From contig JAGKQI010000047.1 in assembly GCA_018806915.1 (NCBI GenBank), positions 558,001-622,000 of the forward strand: 64,000 nucleotides of DNA. The letters are read 5' to 3'. Shown piece by piece: positions 34,263-48,158 of the stretch (position 1 is the first letter of the stretch; each line of letters opens with the position of its first letter). Origin of the DNA: Phytophthora colocasiae (lineage: Eukaryota > Oomycota > Peronosporomycetes > Peronosporales > Peronosporaceae). The translations under genes and the position numbers were made by a program. The notes under the pieces were generated by a model. It was not told the DNA's origin, made no database searches, and saw only the letters and a program-made list of their open reading frames with translations.

Positions 34263-34768
34263 GTCAAACACAACAACACACTGCCATCCACAAAACCTTG
34301 CACACACTGCATCATCGCACCACCACTTCCTAGACGCAACGTACACGGACACGCCATCACGCCTATCACCCATATCCACAACGCCGCACTCCATCCGCTG
34401 CCATATACCGCCCTCCAAAAGTTACAGCCATGCAAAGTCGGTGCCGCCATGTCGTCGCCATCGCCTCGTATTGGCTGTTTGCACGAAGCAGCTCAACGCA
34501 CCCCGCTAGAGAACCCCACCACCGTGCCGAACCCGTCACTCGGACGTTCATCAGCGCTGACCGAGTGTTGTACCCTGTCAAGACTCGAGCCATGCTCACG
34601 CAGTCCAATGTTACCCGACAAATCGAGCGCCATCGTGACGATTGCAGGGCGTGGTAGCAACATTGGCGGGGTGCGTGACCTTCTTGTGTAGCATAGCGAG
34701 CCATGTATTGCAGTAGACGCAAGAAAGTCGTAAAAGTAGGAGCGCTAGAGAGTGCAAAAGTGCAAAAG

Positions 34769-34779
34769 TGCCGCGACCC

Positions 34780-34837
<58 letters not shown>

Positions 34838-34841
34838 AGGC
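34769..34841 (-). tRNA. tRNA-Phe: tRNA-Phe(GAA), array copy 9
   Basis: Same sequence as copy 1; majority spacer. Confidence 0.93.
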
Positions 34842-35347
34842 GTCAAACACAACAACACACTGCCATCCACAAAAACTTGCACACACTGCATCATCGCACC
34901 ACCACTTCCTAGACGCAACGTACACGGACACGCCATCACGCCTATCACCCATATCCACAACGCCGCACTCCATCCGCTGCCATATACCGCCCTCCATAAG
35001 TTACAGCCATGCAAAGTCGGTGCCGCCATGTCGTCGCCATCGCCTCGTATTGGCTGTTTGCACGAAGCAGCTCAACGCACCCCGCTAGAGAACCCCACCA
35101 CCGTGCCGAACCCGTCACTCGGACGTTCATCAGCGCTGACCGAGTGTTGTACCCTGTCAAGACTCGAGCCATGCTCACGCAGTCCAATGTTACCCGACAA
35201 ATCGAGCGCCATCGTGACGATTGCAGGGCGTGGTAGCAACATTGGCGGGGTGCGTGACCTTCTTGTGTAGCATAGCGAGCCATGTATTGCAGTAGACGCA
35301 AGAAAGTCGTAAAAGTAGGAGCGCTAGAGAGTGCAAAAGTGCAAAAG

Positions 35348-35358
35348 TGCCGCGACCC

Positions 35359-35416
<58 letters not shown>

Positions 35417-35420
35417 AGGC
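35348..35420 (-). tRNA. tRNA-Phe: tRNA-Phe(GAA), array copy 10
   Basis: Same sequence as copy 1; majority spacer. Confidence 0.93.
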
Positions 35421-35926
35421 GTCAAACACAACAACACACTGCCATCCACAAAAACTTGCACACACTGCATCATCGCACCACCACTTCCTAGACGCAACGT
35501 ACACGGACACGCCATCACGCCTATCACCCATATCCACAACGCCGCACTCCATCCGCTGCCATATACCGCCCTCCATAAGTTACAGCCATGCAAAGTCGGT
35601 GCCGCCATGTCGTCGCCATCGCCTCGTATTGGCTGTTTGCACGAAGCAGCTCAACGCACCCCGCTAGAGAACCCCACCACCGTGCCGAACCCGTCACTCG
35701 GACGTTCATCAGCGCTGACCGAGTGTTGTACCCTGTCAAGACTCGAGCCATGCTCACGCAGTCCAATGTTACCCGACAAATCGAGCGCCATCGTGACGAT
35801 TGCAGGGCGTGGTAGCAACATTGGCGGGGTGCGTGACCTTCTTGTGTAGCATAGCGAGCCATGTATTGCAGTAGACGCAAGAAAGTCGTAAAAGTAGGAG
35901 CGCTAGAGAGTGCAAAAGTGCAAAAG

Positions 35927-35937
35927 TGCCGCGACCC

Positions 35938-35995
<58 letters not shown>

Positions 35996-35999
35996 AGGC
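35927..35999 (-). tRNA. tRNA-Phe: tRNA-Phe(GAA), array copy 11
   Basis: Same sequence as copy 1. The spacer has the CCAAAAG variant. Confidence 0.93.
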
Positions 36000-36505
36000 G
36001 TCAAACACAACAACACACTGCCATCCACAAAAACTTGCACACACTGCATCATCGCACCACCACTTCCTAGACGCAACGTACACGGACACGCCATCACGCC
36101 TATCACCCATATCCACAACGCCGCACTCCATCCGCTGCCATATACCGCCCTCCAAAAGTTACAGCCATGCAAAGTCGGTGCCGCCATGTCGTCGCCATCG
36201 CCTCGTATTGGCTGTTTGCACGAAGCAGCTCAACGCACCCCGCTAGAGAACCCCACCACCGTGCCGAACCCGTCACTCGGACGTTCATCAGCGCTGACCG
36301 AGTGTTGTACCCTGTCAAGACTCGAGCCATGCTCACGCAGTCCAATGTTACCCGACAAATCGAGCGCCATCGTGACGATTGCAGGGCGTGGTAGCAACAT
36401 TGGCGGGGTGCGTGACCTTCTTGTGTAGCATAGCGAGCCATGTATTGCAGTAGACGCAAGAAAGTCGTAAAAGTAGGAGCGCTAGAGAGTGCAAAAGTGC
36501 AAAAG

Positions 36506-36516
36506 TGCCGCGACCC

Positions 36517-36574
<58 letters not shown>

Positions 36575-36578
36575 AGGC
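36506..36578 (-). tRNA. tRNA-Phe: tRNA-Phe(GAA), array copy 12
   Basis: Same sequence as copy 1; majority spacer. Confidence 0.93.
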
Positions 36579-37084
36579 GTCAAACACAACAACACACTGC
36601 CATCCACAAAAACTTGCACACACTGCATCATCGCACCACCACTTCCTAGACGCAACGTACACGGACACGCCATCACGCCTATCACCCATATCCACAACGC
36701 CGCACTCCATCCGCTGCCATATACCGCCCTCCATAAGTTACAGCCATGCAAAGTCGGTGCCGCCATGTCGTCGCCATCGCCTCGTATTGGCTGTTTGCAC
36801 GAAGCAGCTCAACGCACCCCGCTAGAGAACCCCACCACCGTGCCGAACCCGTCACTCGGACGTTCATCAGCGCTGACCGAGTGTTGTACCCTGTCAAGAC
36901 TCGAGCCATGCTCACGCAGTCCAATGTTACCCGACAAATCGAGCGCCATCGTGACGATTGCAGGGCGTGGTAGCAACATTGGCGGGGTGCGTGACCTTCT
37001 TGTGTAGCATAGCGAGCCATGTATTGCAGTAGACGCAAGAAAGTCGTAAAAGTAGGAGCGCTAGAGAGTGCAAAAGTGCAAAAG

Positions 37085-37095
37085 TGCCGCGACCC

Positions 37096-37153
<58 letters not shown>

Positions 37154-37157
37154 AGGC
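37085..37157 (-). tRNA. tRNA-Phe: tRNA-Phe(GAA), array copy 13
   Basis: Same sequence as copy 1; majority spacer. Confidence 0.93.
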
Positions 37158-37663
37158 GTCAAACACAACAACACACTGCCATCCACAAAAACTTGCACAC
37201 ACTGCATCATCGCACCACCACTTCCTAGACGCAACGTACACGGACACGCCATCACGCCTATCACCCATATCCACAACGCCGCACTCCATCCGCTGCCATA
37301 TACCGCCCTCCATAAGTTACAGCCATGCAAAGTCGGTGCCGCCATGTCGTCGCCATCGCCTCGTATTGGCTGTTTGCACGAAGCAGCTCAACGCACCCCG
37401 CTAGAGAACCCCACCACCGTGCCGAACCCGTCACTCGGACGTTCATCAGCGCTGACCGAGTGTTGTACCCTGTCAAGACTCGAGCCATGCTCACGCAGTC
37501 CAATGTTACCCGACAAATCGAGCGCCATCGTGACGATTGCAGGGCGTGGTAGCAACATTGGCGGGGTGCGTGACCTTCTTGTGTAGCATAGCGAGCCATG
37601 TATTGCAGTAGACGCAAGAAAGTCGTAAAAGTAGGAGCGCTAGAGAGTGCAAAAGTGCAAAAG

Positions 37664-37674
37664 TGCCGCGACCC

Positions 37675-37732
<58 letters not shown>

Positions 37733-37736
37733 AGGC
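37664..37736 (-). tRNA. tRNA-Phe: tRNA-Phe(GAA), array copy 14
   Basis: Same sequence as copy 1; majority spacer. Confidence 0.93.
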
Positions 37737-38242
37737 GTCAAACACAACAACACACTGCCATCCACAAAAACTTGCACACACTGCATCATCGCACCACCAC
37801 TTCCTAGACGCAACGTACACGGACACGCCATCACGCCTATCACCCATATCCACAACGCCGCACTCCATCCGCTGCCATATACCGCCCTCCATAAGTTACA
37901 GCCATGCAAAGTCGGTGCCGCCATGTCGTCGCCATCGCCTCGTATTGGCTGTTTGCACGAAGCAGCTCAACGCACCCCGCTAGAGAACCCCACCACCGTG
38001 CCGAACCCGTCACTCGGACGTTCATCAGCGCTGACCGAGTGTTGTACCCTGTCAAGACTCGAGCCATGCTCACGCAGTCCAATGTTACCCGACAAATCGA
38101 GCGCCATCGTGACGATTGCAGGGCGTGGTAGCAACATTGGCGGGGTGCGTGACCTTCTTGTGTAGCATAGCGAGCCATGTATTGCAGTAGACGCAAGAAA
38201 GTCGTAAAAGTAGGAGCGCTAGAGAGTGCAAAAGTGCAAAAG

Positions 38243-38253
38243 TGCCGCGACCC

Positions 38254-38311
<58 letters not shown>

Positions 38312-38315
38312 AGGC
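38243..38315 (-). tRNA. tRNA-Phe: tRNA-Phe(GAA), array copy 15
   Basis: Same sequence as copy 1; majority spacer. Confidence 0.93.
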
Positions 38316-38821
38316 GTCAAACACAACAACACACTGCCATCCACAAAAACTTGCACACACTGCATCATCGCACCACCACTTCCTAGACGCAACGTACACG
38401 GACACGCCATCACGCCTATCACCCATATCCACAACGCCGCACTCCATCCGCTGCCATATACCGCCCTCCATAAGTTACAGCCATGCAAAGTCGGTGCCGC
38501 CATGTCGTCGCCATCGCCTCGTATTGGCTGTTTGCACGAAGCAGCTCAACGCACCCCGCTAGAGAACCCCACCACCGTGCCGAACCCGTCACTCGGACGT
38601 TCATCAGCGCTGACCGAGTGTTGTACCCTGTCAAGACTCGAGCCATGCTCACGCAGTCCAATGTTACCCGACAAATCGAGCGCCATCGTGACGATTGCAG
38701 GGCGTGGTAGCAACATTGGCGGGGTGCGTGACCTTCTTGTGTAGCATAGCGAGCCATGTATTGCAGTAGACGCAAGAAAGTCGTAAAAGTAGGAGCGCTA
38801 GAGAGTGCAAAAGTGCAAAAG

Positions 38822-38832
38822 TGCCGCGACCC

Positions 38833-38890
<58 letters not shown>

Positions 38891-38894
38891 AGGC
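38822..38894 (-). tRNA. tRNA-Phe: tRNA-Phe(GAA), array copy 16
   Basis: Same sequence as copy 1; majority spacer. Confidence 0.93.
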
Positions 38895-39400
38895 GTCAAA
38901 CACAACAACACACTGCCATCCACAAAAACTTGCACACACTGCATCATCGCACCACCACTTCCTAGACGCAACGTACACGGACACGCCATCACGCCTATCA
39001 CCCATATCCACAACGCCGCACTCCATCCGCTGCCATATACCGCCCTCCATAAGTTACAGCCATGCAAAGTCGGTGCCGCCATGTCGTCGCCATCGCCTCG
39101 TATTGGCTGTTTGCACGAAGCAGCTCAACGCACCCCGCTAGAGAACCCCACCACCGTGCCGAACCCGTCACTCGGACGTTCATCAGCGCTGACCGAGTGT
39201 TGTACCCTGTCAAGACTCGAGCCATGCTCACGCAGTCCAATGTTACCCGACAAATCGAGCGCCATCGTGACGATTGCAGGGCGTGGTAGCAACATTGGCG
39301 GGGTGCGTGACCTTCTTGTGTAGCATAGCGAGCCATGTATTGCAGTAGACGCAAGAAAGTCGTAAAAGTAGGAGCGCTAGAGAGTGCAAAAGTGCAAAAG

Positions 39401-39411
39401 TGCCGCGACCC

Positions 39412-39469
<58 letters not shown>

Positions 39470-39473
39470 AGGC
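39401..39473 (-). tRNA. tRNA-Phe: tRNA-Phe(GAA), array copy 17
   Basis: Same sequence as copy 1; majority spacer. Confidence 0.93.
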
Positions 39474-39979
39474 GTCAAACACAACAACACACTGCCATCC
39501 ACAAAAACTTGCACACACTGCATCATCGCACCACCACTTCCTAGACGCAACGTACACGGACACGCCATCACGCCTATCACCCATATCCACAACGCCGCAC
39601 TCCATCCGCTGCCATATACCGCCCTCCATAAGTTACAGCCATGCAAAGTCGGTGCCGCCATGTCGTCGCCATCGCCTCGTATTGGCTGTTTGCACGAAGC
39701 AGCTCAACGCACCCCGCTAGAGAACCCCACCACCGTGCCGAACCCGTCACTCGGACGTTCATCAGCGCTGACCGAGTGTTGTACCCTGTCAAGACTCGAG
39801 CCATGCTCACGCAGTCCAATGTTACCCGACAAATCGAGCGCCATCGTGACGATTGCAGGGCGTGGTAGCAACATTGGCGGGGTGCGTGACCTTCTTGTGT
39901 AGCATAGCGAGCCATGTATTGCAGTAGACGCAAGAAAGTCGTAAAAGTAGGAGCGCTAGAGAGTGCAAAAGTGCAAAAG

Positions 39980-39990
39980 TGCCGCGACCC

Positions 39991-40048
<58 letters not shown>

Positions 40049-40052
40049 AGGC
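39980..40052 (-). tRNA. tRNA-Phe: tRNA-Phe(GAA), array copy 18
   Basis: Same sequence as copy 1. The spacer has GTGTCGAAC for GTGCCGAAC (C to T variant). Confidence 0.93.
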
Positions 40053-40558
40053 GTCAAACACAACAACACACTGCCATCCACAAAAACTTGCACACACTGC
40101 ATCATCGCACCACCACTTCCTAGACGCAACGTACACGGACACGCCATCACGCCTATCACCCATATCCACAACGCCGCACTCCATCCGCTGCCATATACCG
40201 CCCTCCATAAGTTACAGCCATGCAAAGTCGGTGCCGCCATGTCGTCGCCATCGCCTCGTATTGGCTGTTTGCACGAAGCAGCTCAACGCACCCCGCTAGA
40301 GAACCCCACCACCGTGTCGAACCCGTCACTCGGACGTTCATCAGCGCTGACCGAGTGTTGTACCCTGTCAAGACTCGAGCCATGCTCACGCAGTCCAATG
40401 TTACCCGACAAATCGAGCGCCATCGTGACGATTGCAGGGCGTGGTAGCAACATTGGCGGGGTGCGTGACCTTCTTGTGTAGCATAGCGAGCCATGTATTG
40501 CAGTAGACGCAAGAAAGTCGTAAAAGTAGGAGCGCTAGAGAGTGCAAAAGTGCAAAAG

Positions 40559-40569
40559 TGCCGCGACCC

Positions 40570-40627
<58 letters not shown>

Positions 40628-40631
40628 AGGC
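40559..40631 (-). tRNA. tRNA-Phe: tRNA-Phe(GAA), array copy 19
   Basis: Same sequence as copy 1; majority spacer. Confidence 0.93.
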
Positions 40632-41137
40632 GTCAAACACAACAACACACTGCCATCCACAAAAACTTGCACACACTGCATCATCGCACCACCACTTCCT
40701 AGACGCAACGTACACGGACACGCCATCACGCCTATCACCCATATCCACAACGCCGCACTCCATCCGCTGCCATATACCGCCCTCCATAAGTTACAGCCAT
40801 GCAAAGTCGGTGCCGCCATGTCGTCGCCATCGCCTCGTATTGGCTGTTTGCACGAAGCAGCTCAACGCACCCCGCTAGAGAACCCCACCACCGTGCCGAA
40901 CCCGTCACTCGGACGTTCATCAGCGCTGACCGAGTGTTGTACCCTGTCAAGACTCGAGCCATGCTCACGCAGTCCAATGTTACCCGACAAATCGAGCGCC
41001 ATCGTGACGATTGCAGGGCGTGGTAGCAACATTGGCGGGGTGCGTGACCTTCTTGTGTAGCATAGCGAGCCATGTATTGCAGTAGACGCAAGAAAGTCGT
41101 AAAAGTAGGAGCGCTAGAGAGTGCAAAAGTGCAAAAG

Positions 41138-41148
41138 TGCCGCGACCC

Positions 41149-41206
<58 letters not shown>

Positions 41207-41210
41207 AGGC
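41138..41210 (-). tRNA. tRNA-Phe: tRNA-Phe(GAA), array copy 20
   Basis: Same sequence as copy 1; majority spacer. Confidence 0.93.
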
Positions 41211-41716
41211 GTCAAACACAACAACACACTGCCATCCACAAAAACTTGCACACACTGCATCATCGCACCACCACTTCCTAGACGCAACGTACACGGACAC
41301 GCCATCACGCCTATCACCCATATCCACAACGCCGCACTCCATCCGCTGCCATATACCGCCCTCCATAAGTTACAGCCATGCAAAGTCGGTGCCGCCATGT
41401 CGTCGCCATCGCCTCGTATTGGCTGTTTGCACGAAGCAGCTCAACGCACCCCGCTAGAGAACCCCACCACCGTGCCGAACCCGTCACTCGGACGTTCATC
41501 AGCGCTGACCGAGTGTTGTACCCTGTCAAGACTCGAGCCATGCTCACGCAGTCCAATGTTACCCGACAAATCGAGCGCCATCGTGACGATTGCAGGGCGT
41601 GGTAGCAACATTGGCGGGGTGCGTGACCTTCTTGTGTAGCATAGCGAGCCATGTATTGCAGTAGACGCAAGAAAGTCGTAAAAGTAGGAGCGCTAGAGAG
41701 TGCAAAAGTGCAAAAG

Positions 41717-41727
41717 TGCCGCGACCC

Positions 41728-41785
<58 letters not shown>

Positions 41786-41789
41786 AGGC
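41717..41789 (-). tRNA. tRNA-Phe: tRNA-Phe(GAA), array copy 21
   Basis: Same sequence as copy 1; C to T spacer variant. Confidence 0.93.
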
Positions 41790-42295
41790 GTCAAACACAA
41801 CAACACACTGCCATCCACAAAAACTTGCACACACTGCATCATCGCACCACCACTTCCTAGACGCAACGTACACGGACACGCCATCACGCCTATCACCCAT
41901 ATCCACAACGCCGCACTCCATCCGCTGCCATATACCGCCCTCCATAAGTTACAGCCATGCAAAGTCGGTGCCGCCATGTCGTCGCCATCGCCTCGTATTG
42001 GCTGTTTGCACGAAGCAGCTCAACGCACCCCGCTAGAGAACCCCACCACCGTGTCGAACCCGTCACTCGGACGTTCATCAGCGCTGACCGAGTGTTGTAC
42101 CCTGTCAAGACTCGAGCCATGCTCACGCAGTCCAATGTTACCCGACAAATCGAGCGCCATCGTGACGATTGCAGGGCGTGGTAGCAACATTGGCGGGGTG
42201 CGTGACCTTCTTGTGTAGCATAGCGAGCCATGTATTGCAGTAGACGCAAGAAAGTCGTAAAAGTAGGAGCGCTAGAGAGTGCAAAAGTGCAAAAG

Positions 42296-42306
42296 TGCCG
42301 CGACCC

Positions 42307-42364
<58 letters not shown>

Positions 42365-42368
42365 AGGC
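42296..42368 (-). tRNA. tRNA-Phe: tRNA-Phe(GAA), array copy 22
   Basis: Same sequence as copy 1; C to T spacer variant. Confidence 0.93.
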
Positions 42369-42874
42369 GTCAAACACAACAACACACTGCCATCCACAAA
42401 AACTTGCACACACTGCATCATCGCACCACCACTTCCTAGACGCAACGTACACGGACACGCCATCACGCCTATCACCCATATCCACAACGCCGCACTCCAT
42501 CCGCTGCCATATACCGCCCTCCATAAGTTACAGCCATGCAAAGTCGGTGCCGCCATGTCGTCGCCATCGCCTCGTATTGGCTGTTTGCACGAAGCAGCTC
42601 AACGCACCCCGCTAGAGAACCCCACCACCGTGTCGAACCCGTCACTCGGACGTTCATCAGCGCTGACCGAGTGTTGTACCCTGTCAAGACTCGAGCCATG
42701 CTCACGCAGTCCAATGTTACCCGACAAATCGAGCGCCATCGTGACGATTGCAGGGCGTGGTAGCAACATTGGCGGGGTGCGTGACCTTCTTGTGTAGCAT
42801 AGCGAGCCATGTATTGCAGTAGACGCAAGAAAGTCGTAAAAGTAGGAGCGCTAGAGAGTGCAAAAGTGCAAAAG

Positions 42875-42885
42875 TGCCGCGACCC

Positions 42886-42943
<58 letters not shown>

Positions 42944-42947
42944 AGGC
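42875..42947 (-). tRNA. tRNA-Phe: tRNA-Phe(GAA), array copy 23
   Basis: Same sequence as copy 1; majority spacer. Confidence 0.93.
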
Positions 42948-43453
42948 GTCAAACACAACAACACACTGCCATCCACAAAAACTTGCACACACTGCATCAT
43001 CGCACCACCACTTCCTAGACGCAACGTACACGGACACGCCATCACGCCTATCACCCATATCCACAACGCCGCACTCCATCCGCTGCCATATACCGCCCTC
43101 CATAAGTTACAGCCATGCAAAGTCGGTGCCGCCATGTCGTCGCCATCGCCTCGTATTGGCTGTTTGCACGAAGCAGCTCAACGCACCCCGCTAGAGAACC
43201 CCACCACCGTGCCGAACCCGTCACTCGGACGTTCATCAGCGCTGACCGAGTGTTGTACCCTGTCAAGACTCGAGCCATGCTCACGCAGTCCAATGTTACC
43301 CGACAAATCGAGCGCCATCGTGACGATTGCAGGGCGTGGTAGCAACATTGGCGGGGTGCGTGACCTTCTTGTGTAGCATAGCGAGCCATGTATTGCAGTA
43401 GACGCAAGAAAGTCGTAAAAGTAGGAGCGCTAGAGAGTGCAAAAGTGCAAAAG

Positions 43454-43464
43454 TGCCGCGACCC

Positions 43465-43522
<58 letters not shown>

Positions 43523-43526
43523 AGGC
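43454..43526 (-). tRNA. tRNA-Phe: tRNA-Phe(GAA), array copy 24
   Basis: Same sequence as copy 1; majority spacer. Confidence 0.93.
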
Positions 43527-44032
43527 GTCAAACACAACAACACACTGCCATCCACAAAAACTTGCACACACTGCATCATCGCACCACCACTTCCTAGACG
43601 CAACGTACACGGACACGCCATCACGCCTATCACCCATATCCACAACGCCGCACTCCATCCGCTGCCATATACCGCCCTCCATAAGTTACAGCCATGCAAA
43701 GTCGGTGCCGCCATGTCGTCGCCATCGCCTCGTATTGGCTGTTTGCACGAAGCAGCTCAACGCACCCCGCTAGAGAACCCCACCACCGTGCCGAACCCGT
43801 CACTCGGACGTTCATCAGCGCTGACCGAGTGTTGTACCCTGTCAAGACTCGAGCCATGCTCACGCAGTCCAATGTTACCCGACAAATCGAGCGCCATCGT
43901 GACGATTGCAGGGCGTGGTAGCAACATTGGCGGGGTGCGTGACCTTCTTGTGTAGCATAGCGAGCCATGTATTGCAGTAGACGCAAGAAAGTCGTAAAAG
44001 TAGGAGCGCTAGAGAGTGCAAAAGTGCAAAAG

Positions 44033-44043
44033 TGCCGCGACCC

Positions 44044-44101
<58 letters not shown>

Positions 44102-44105
44102 AGGC
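44033..44105 (-). tRNA. tRNA-Phe: tRNA-Phe(GAA), array copy 25
   Basis: Same sequence as copy 1; majority spacer. Confidence 0.93.
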
Positions 44106-44611
44106 GTCAAACACAACAACACACTGCCATCCACAAAAACTTGCACACACTGCATCATCGCACCACCACTTCCTAGACGCAACGTACACGGACACGCCAT
44201 CACGCCTATCACCCATATCCACAACGCCGCACTCCATCCGCTGCCATATACCGCCCTCCATAAGTTACAGCCATGCAAAGTCGGTGCCGCCATGTCGTCG
44301 CCATCGCCTCGTATTGGCTGTTTGCACGAAGCAGCTCAACGCACCCCGCTAGAGAACCCCACCACCGTGCCGAACCCGTCACTCGGACGTTCATCAGCGC
44401 TGACCGAGTGTTGTACCCTGTCAAGACTCGAGCCATGCTCACGCAGTCCAATGTTACCCGACAAATCGAGCGCCATCGTGACGATTGCAGGGCGTGGTAG
44501 CAACATTGGCGGGGTGCGTGACCTTCTTGTGTAGCATAGCGAGCCATGTATTGCAGTAGACGCAAGAAAGTCGTAAAAGTAGGAGCGCTAGAGAGTGCAA
44601 AAGTGCAAAAG

Positions 44612-44622
44612 TGCCGCGACCC

Positions 44623-44680
<58 letters not shown>

Positions 44681-44684
44681 AGGC
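44612..44684 (-). tRNA. tRNA-Phe: tRNA-Phe(GAA), array copy 26
   Basis: Same sequence as copy 1; majority spacer. Confidence 0.93.
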
Positions 44685-45190
44685 GTCAAACACAACAACA
44701 CACTGCCATCCACAAAAACTTGCACACACTGCATCATCGCACCACCACTTCCTAGACGCAACGTACACGGACACGCCATCACGCCTATCACCCATATCCA
44801 CAACGCCGCACTCCATCCGCTGCCATATACCGCCCTCCATAAGTTACAGCCATGCAAAGTCGGTGCCGCCATGTCGTCGCCATCGCCTCGTATTGGCTGT
44901 TTGCACGAAGCAGCTCAACGCACCCCGCTAGAGAACCCCACCACCGTGCCGAACCCGTCACTCGGACGTTCATCAGCGCTGACCGAGTGTTGTACCCTGT
45001 CAAGACTCGAGCCATGCTCACGCAGTCCAATGTTACCCGACAAATCGAGCGCCATCGTGACGATTGCAGGGCGTGGTAGCAACATTGGCGGGGTGCGTGA
45101 CCTTCTTGTGTAGCATAGCGAGCCATGTATTGCAGTAGACGCAAGAAAGTCGTAAAAGTAGGAGCGCTAGAGAGTGCAAAAGTGCAAAAG

Positions 45191-45201
45191 TGCCGCGACC
45201 C

Positions 45202-45259
<58 letters not shown>

Positions 45260-45263
45260 AGGC
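45191..45263 (-). tRNA. tRNA-Phe: tRNA-Phe(GAA), array copy 27
   Basis: Same sequence as copy 1; majority spacer. Confidence 0.93.
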
Positions 45264-45769
45264 GTCAAACACAACAACACACTGCCATCCACAAAAACTT
45301 GCACACACTGCATCATCGCACCACCACTTCCTAGACGCAACGTACACGGACACGCCATCACGCCTATCACCCATATCCACAACGCCGCACTCCATCCGCT
45401 GCCATATACCGCCCTCCATAAGTTACAGCCATGCAAAGTCGGTGCCGCCATGTCGTCGCCATCGCCTCGTATTGGCTGTTTGCACGAAGCAGCTCAACGC
45501 ACCCCGCTAGAGAACCCCACCACCGTGCCGAACCCGTCACTCGGACGTTCATCAGCGCTGACCGAGTGTTGTACCCTGTCAAGACTCGAGCCATGCTCAC
45601 GCAGTCCAATGTTACCCGACAAATCGAGCGCCATCGTGACGATTGCAGGGCGTGGTAGCAACATTGGCGGGGTGCGTGACCTTCTTGTGTAGCATAGCGA
45701 GCCATGTATTGCAGTAGACGCAAGAAAGTCGTAAAAGTAGGAGCGCTAGAGAGTGCAAAAGTGCAAAAG

Positions 45770-45780
45770 TGCCGCGACCC

Positions 45781-45838
<58 letters not shown>

Positions 45839-45842
45839 AGGC
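45770..45842 (-). tRNA. tRNA-Phe: tRNA-Phe(GAA), array copy 28
   Basis: Same sequence as copy 1; C to T spacer variant. Confidence 0.93.
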
Positions 45843-46348
45843 GTCAAACACAACAACACACTGCCATCCACAAAAACTTGCACACACTGCATCATCGCAC
45901 CACCACTTCCTAGACGCAACGTACACGGACACGCCATCACGCCTATCACCCATATCCACAACGCCGCACTCCATCCGCTGCCATATACCGCCCTCCATAA
46001 GTTACAGCCATGCAAAGTCGGTGCCGCCATGTCGTCGCCATCGCCTCGTATTGGCTGTTTGCACGAAGCAGCTCAACGCACCCCGCTAGAGAACCCCACC
46101 ACCGTGTCGAACCCGTCACTCGGACGTTCATCAGCGCTGACCGAGTGTTGTACCCTGTCAAGACTCGAGCCATGCTCACGCAGTCCAATGTTACCCGACA
46201 AATCGAGCGCCATCGTGACGATTGCAGGGCGTGGTAGCAACATTGGCGGGGTGCGTGACCTTCTTGTGTAGCATAGCGAGCCATGTATTGCAGTAGACGC
46301 AAGAAAGTCGTAAAAGTAGGAGCGCTAGAGAGTGCAAAAGTGCAAAAG

Positions 46349-46359
46349 TGCCGCGACCC

Positions 46360-46417
<58 letters not shown>

Positions 46418-46421
46418 AGGC
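46349..46421 (-). tRNA. tRNA-Phe: tRNA-Phe(GAA), array copy 29
   Basis: Same sequence as copy 1; majority spacer. Confidence 0.93.
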
Positions 46422-46927
46422 GTCAAACACAACAACACACTGCCATCCACAAAAACTTGCACACACTGCATCATCGCACCACCACTTCCTAGACGCAACG
46501 TACACGGACACGCCATCACGCCTATCACCCATATCCACAACGCCGCACTCCATCCGCTGCCATATACCGCCCTCCATAAGTTACAGCCATGCAAAGTCGG
46601 TGCCGCCATGTCGTCGCCATCGCCTCGTATTGGCTGTTTGCACGAAGCAGCTCAACGCACCCCGCTAGAGAACCCCACCACCGTGCCGAACCCGTCACTC
46701 GGACGTTCATCAGCGCTGACCGAGTGTTGTACCCTGTCAAGACTCGAGCCATGCTCACGCAGTCCAATGTTACCCGACAAATCGAGCGCCATCGTGACGA
46801 TTGCAGGGCGTGGTAGCAACATTGGCGGGGTGCGTGACCTTCTTGTGTAGCATAGCGAGCCATGTATTGCAGTAGACGCAAGAAAGTCGTAAAAGTAGGA
46901 GCGCTAGAGAGTGCAAAAGTGCAAAAG

Positions 46928-46938
46928 TGCCGCGACCC

Positions 46939-46996
<58 letters not shown>

Positions 46997-47000
46997 AGGC
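46928..47000 (-). tRNA. tRNA-Phe: tRNA-Phe(GAA), array copy 30
   Basis: Same sequence as copy 1; majority spacer. Confidence 0.93.
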
Positions 47001-47506
47001 GTCAAACACAACAACACACTGCCATCCACAAAAACTTGCACACACTGCATCATCGCACCACCACTTCCTAGACGCAACGTACACGGACACGCCATCACGC
47101 CTATCACCCATATCCACAACGCCGCACTCCATCCGCTGCCATATACCGCCCTCCATAAGTTACAGCCATGCAAAGTCGGTGCCGCCATGTCGTCGCCATC
47201 GCCTCGTATTGGCTGTTTGCACGAAGCAGCTCAACGCACCCCGCTAGAGAACCCCACCACCGTGCCGAACCCGTCACTCGGACGTTCATCAGCGCTGACC
47301 GAGTGTTGTACCCTGTCAAGACTCGAGCCATGCTCACGCAGTCCAATGTTACCCGACAAATCGAGCGCCATCGTGACGATTGCAGGGCGTGGTAGCAACA
47401 TTGGCGGGGTGCGTGACCTTCTTGTGTAGCATAGCGAGCCATGTATTGCAGTAGACGCAAGAAAGTCGTAAAAGTAGGAGCGCTAGAGAGTGCAAAAGTG
47501 CAAAAG

Positions 47507-47517
47507 TGCCGCGACCC

Positions 47518-47575
<58 letters not shown>

Positions 47576-47579
47576 AGGC
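47507..47579 (-). tRNA. tRNA-Phe: tRNA-Phe(GAA), array copy 31
   Basis: Same sequence as copy 1; majority spacer. Confidence 0.93.
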
Positions 47580-48085
47580 GTCAAACACAACAACACACTG
47601 CCATCCACAAAAACTTGCACACACTGCATCATCGCACCACCACTTCCTAGACGCAACGTACACGGACACGCCATCACGCCTATCACCCATATCCACAACG
47701 CCGCACTCCATCCGCTGCCATATACCGCCCTCCATAAGTTACAGCCATGCAAAGTCGGTGCCGCCATGTCGTCGCCATCGCCTCGTATTGGCTGTTTGCA
47801 CGAAGCAGCTCAACGCACCCCGCTAGAGAACCCCACCACCGTGCCGAACCCGTCACTCGGACGTTCATCAGCGCTGACCGAGTGTTGTACCCTGTCAAGA
47901 CTCGAGCCATGCTCACGCAGTCCAATGTTACCCGACAAATCGAGCGCCATCGTGACGATTGCAGGGCGTGGTAGCAACATTGGCGGGGTGCGTGACCTTC
48001 TTGTGTAGCATAGCGAGCCATGTATTGCAGTAGACGCAAGAAAGTCGTAAAAGTAGGAGCGCTAGAGAGTGCAAAAGTGCAAAAG

Positions 48086-48096
48086 TGCCGCGACCC

Positions 48097-48154
<58 letters not shown>

Positions 48155-48158
48155 AGGC
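48086..48158 (-). tRNA. tRNA-Phe: tRNA-Phe(GAA), array copy 32
   Basis: Same sequence as copy 1; majority spacer. Confidence 0.93.
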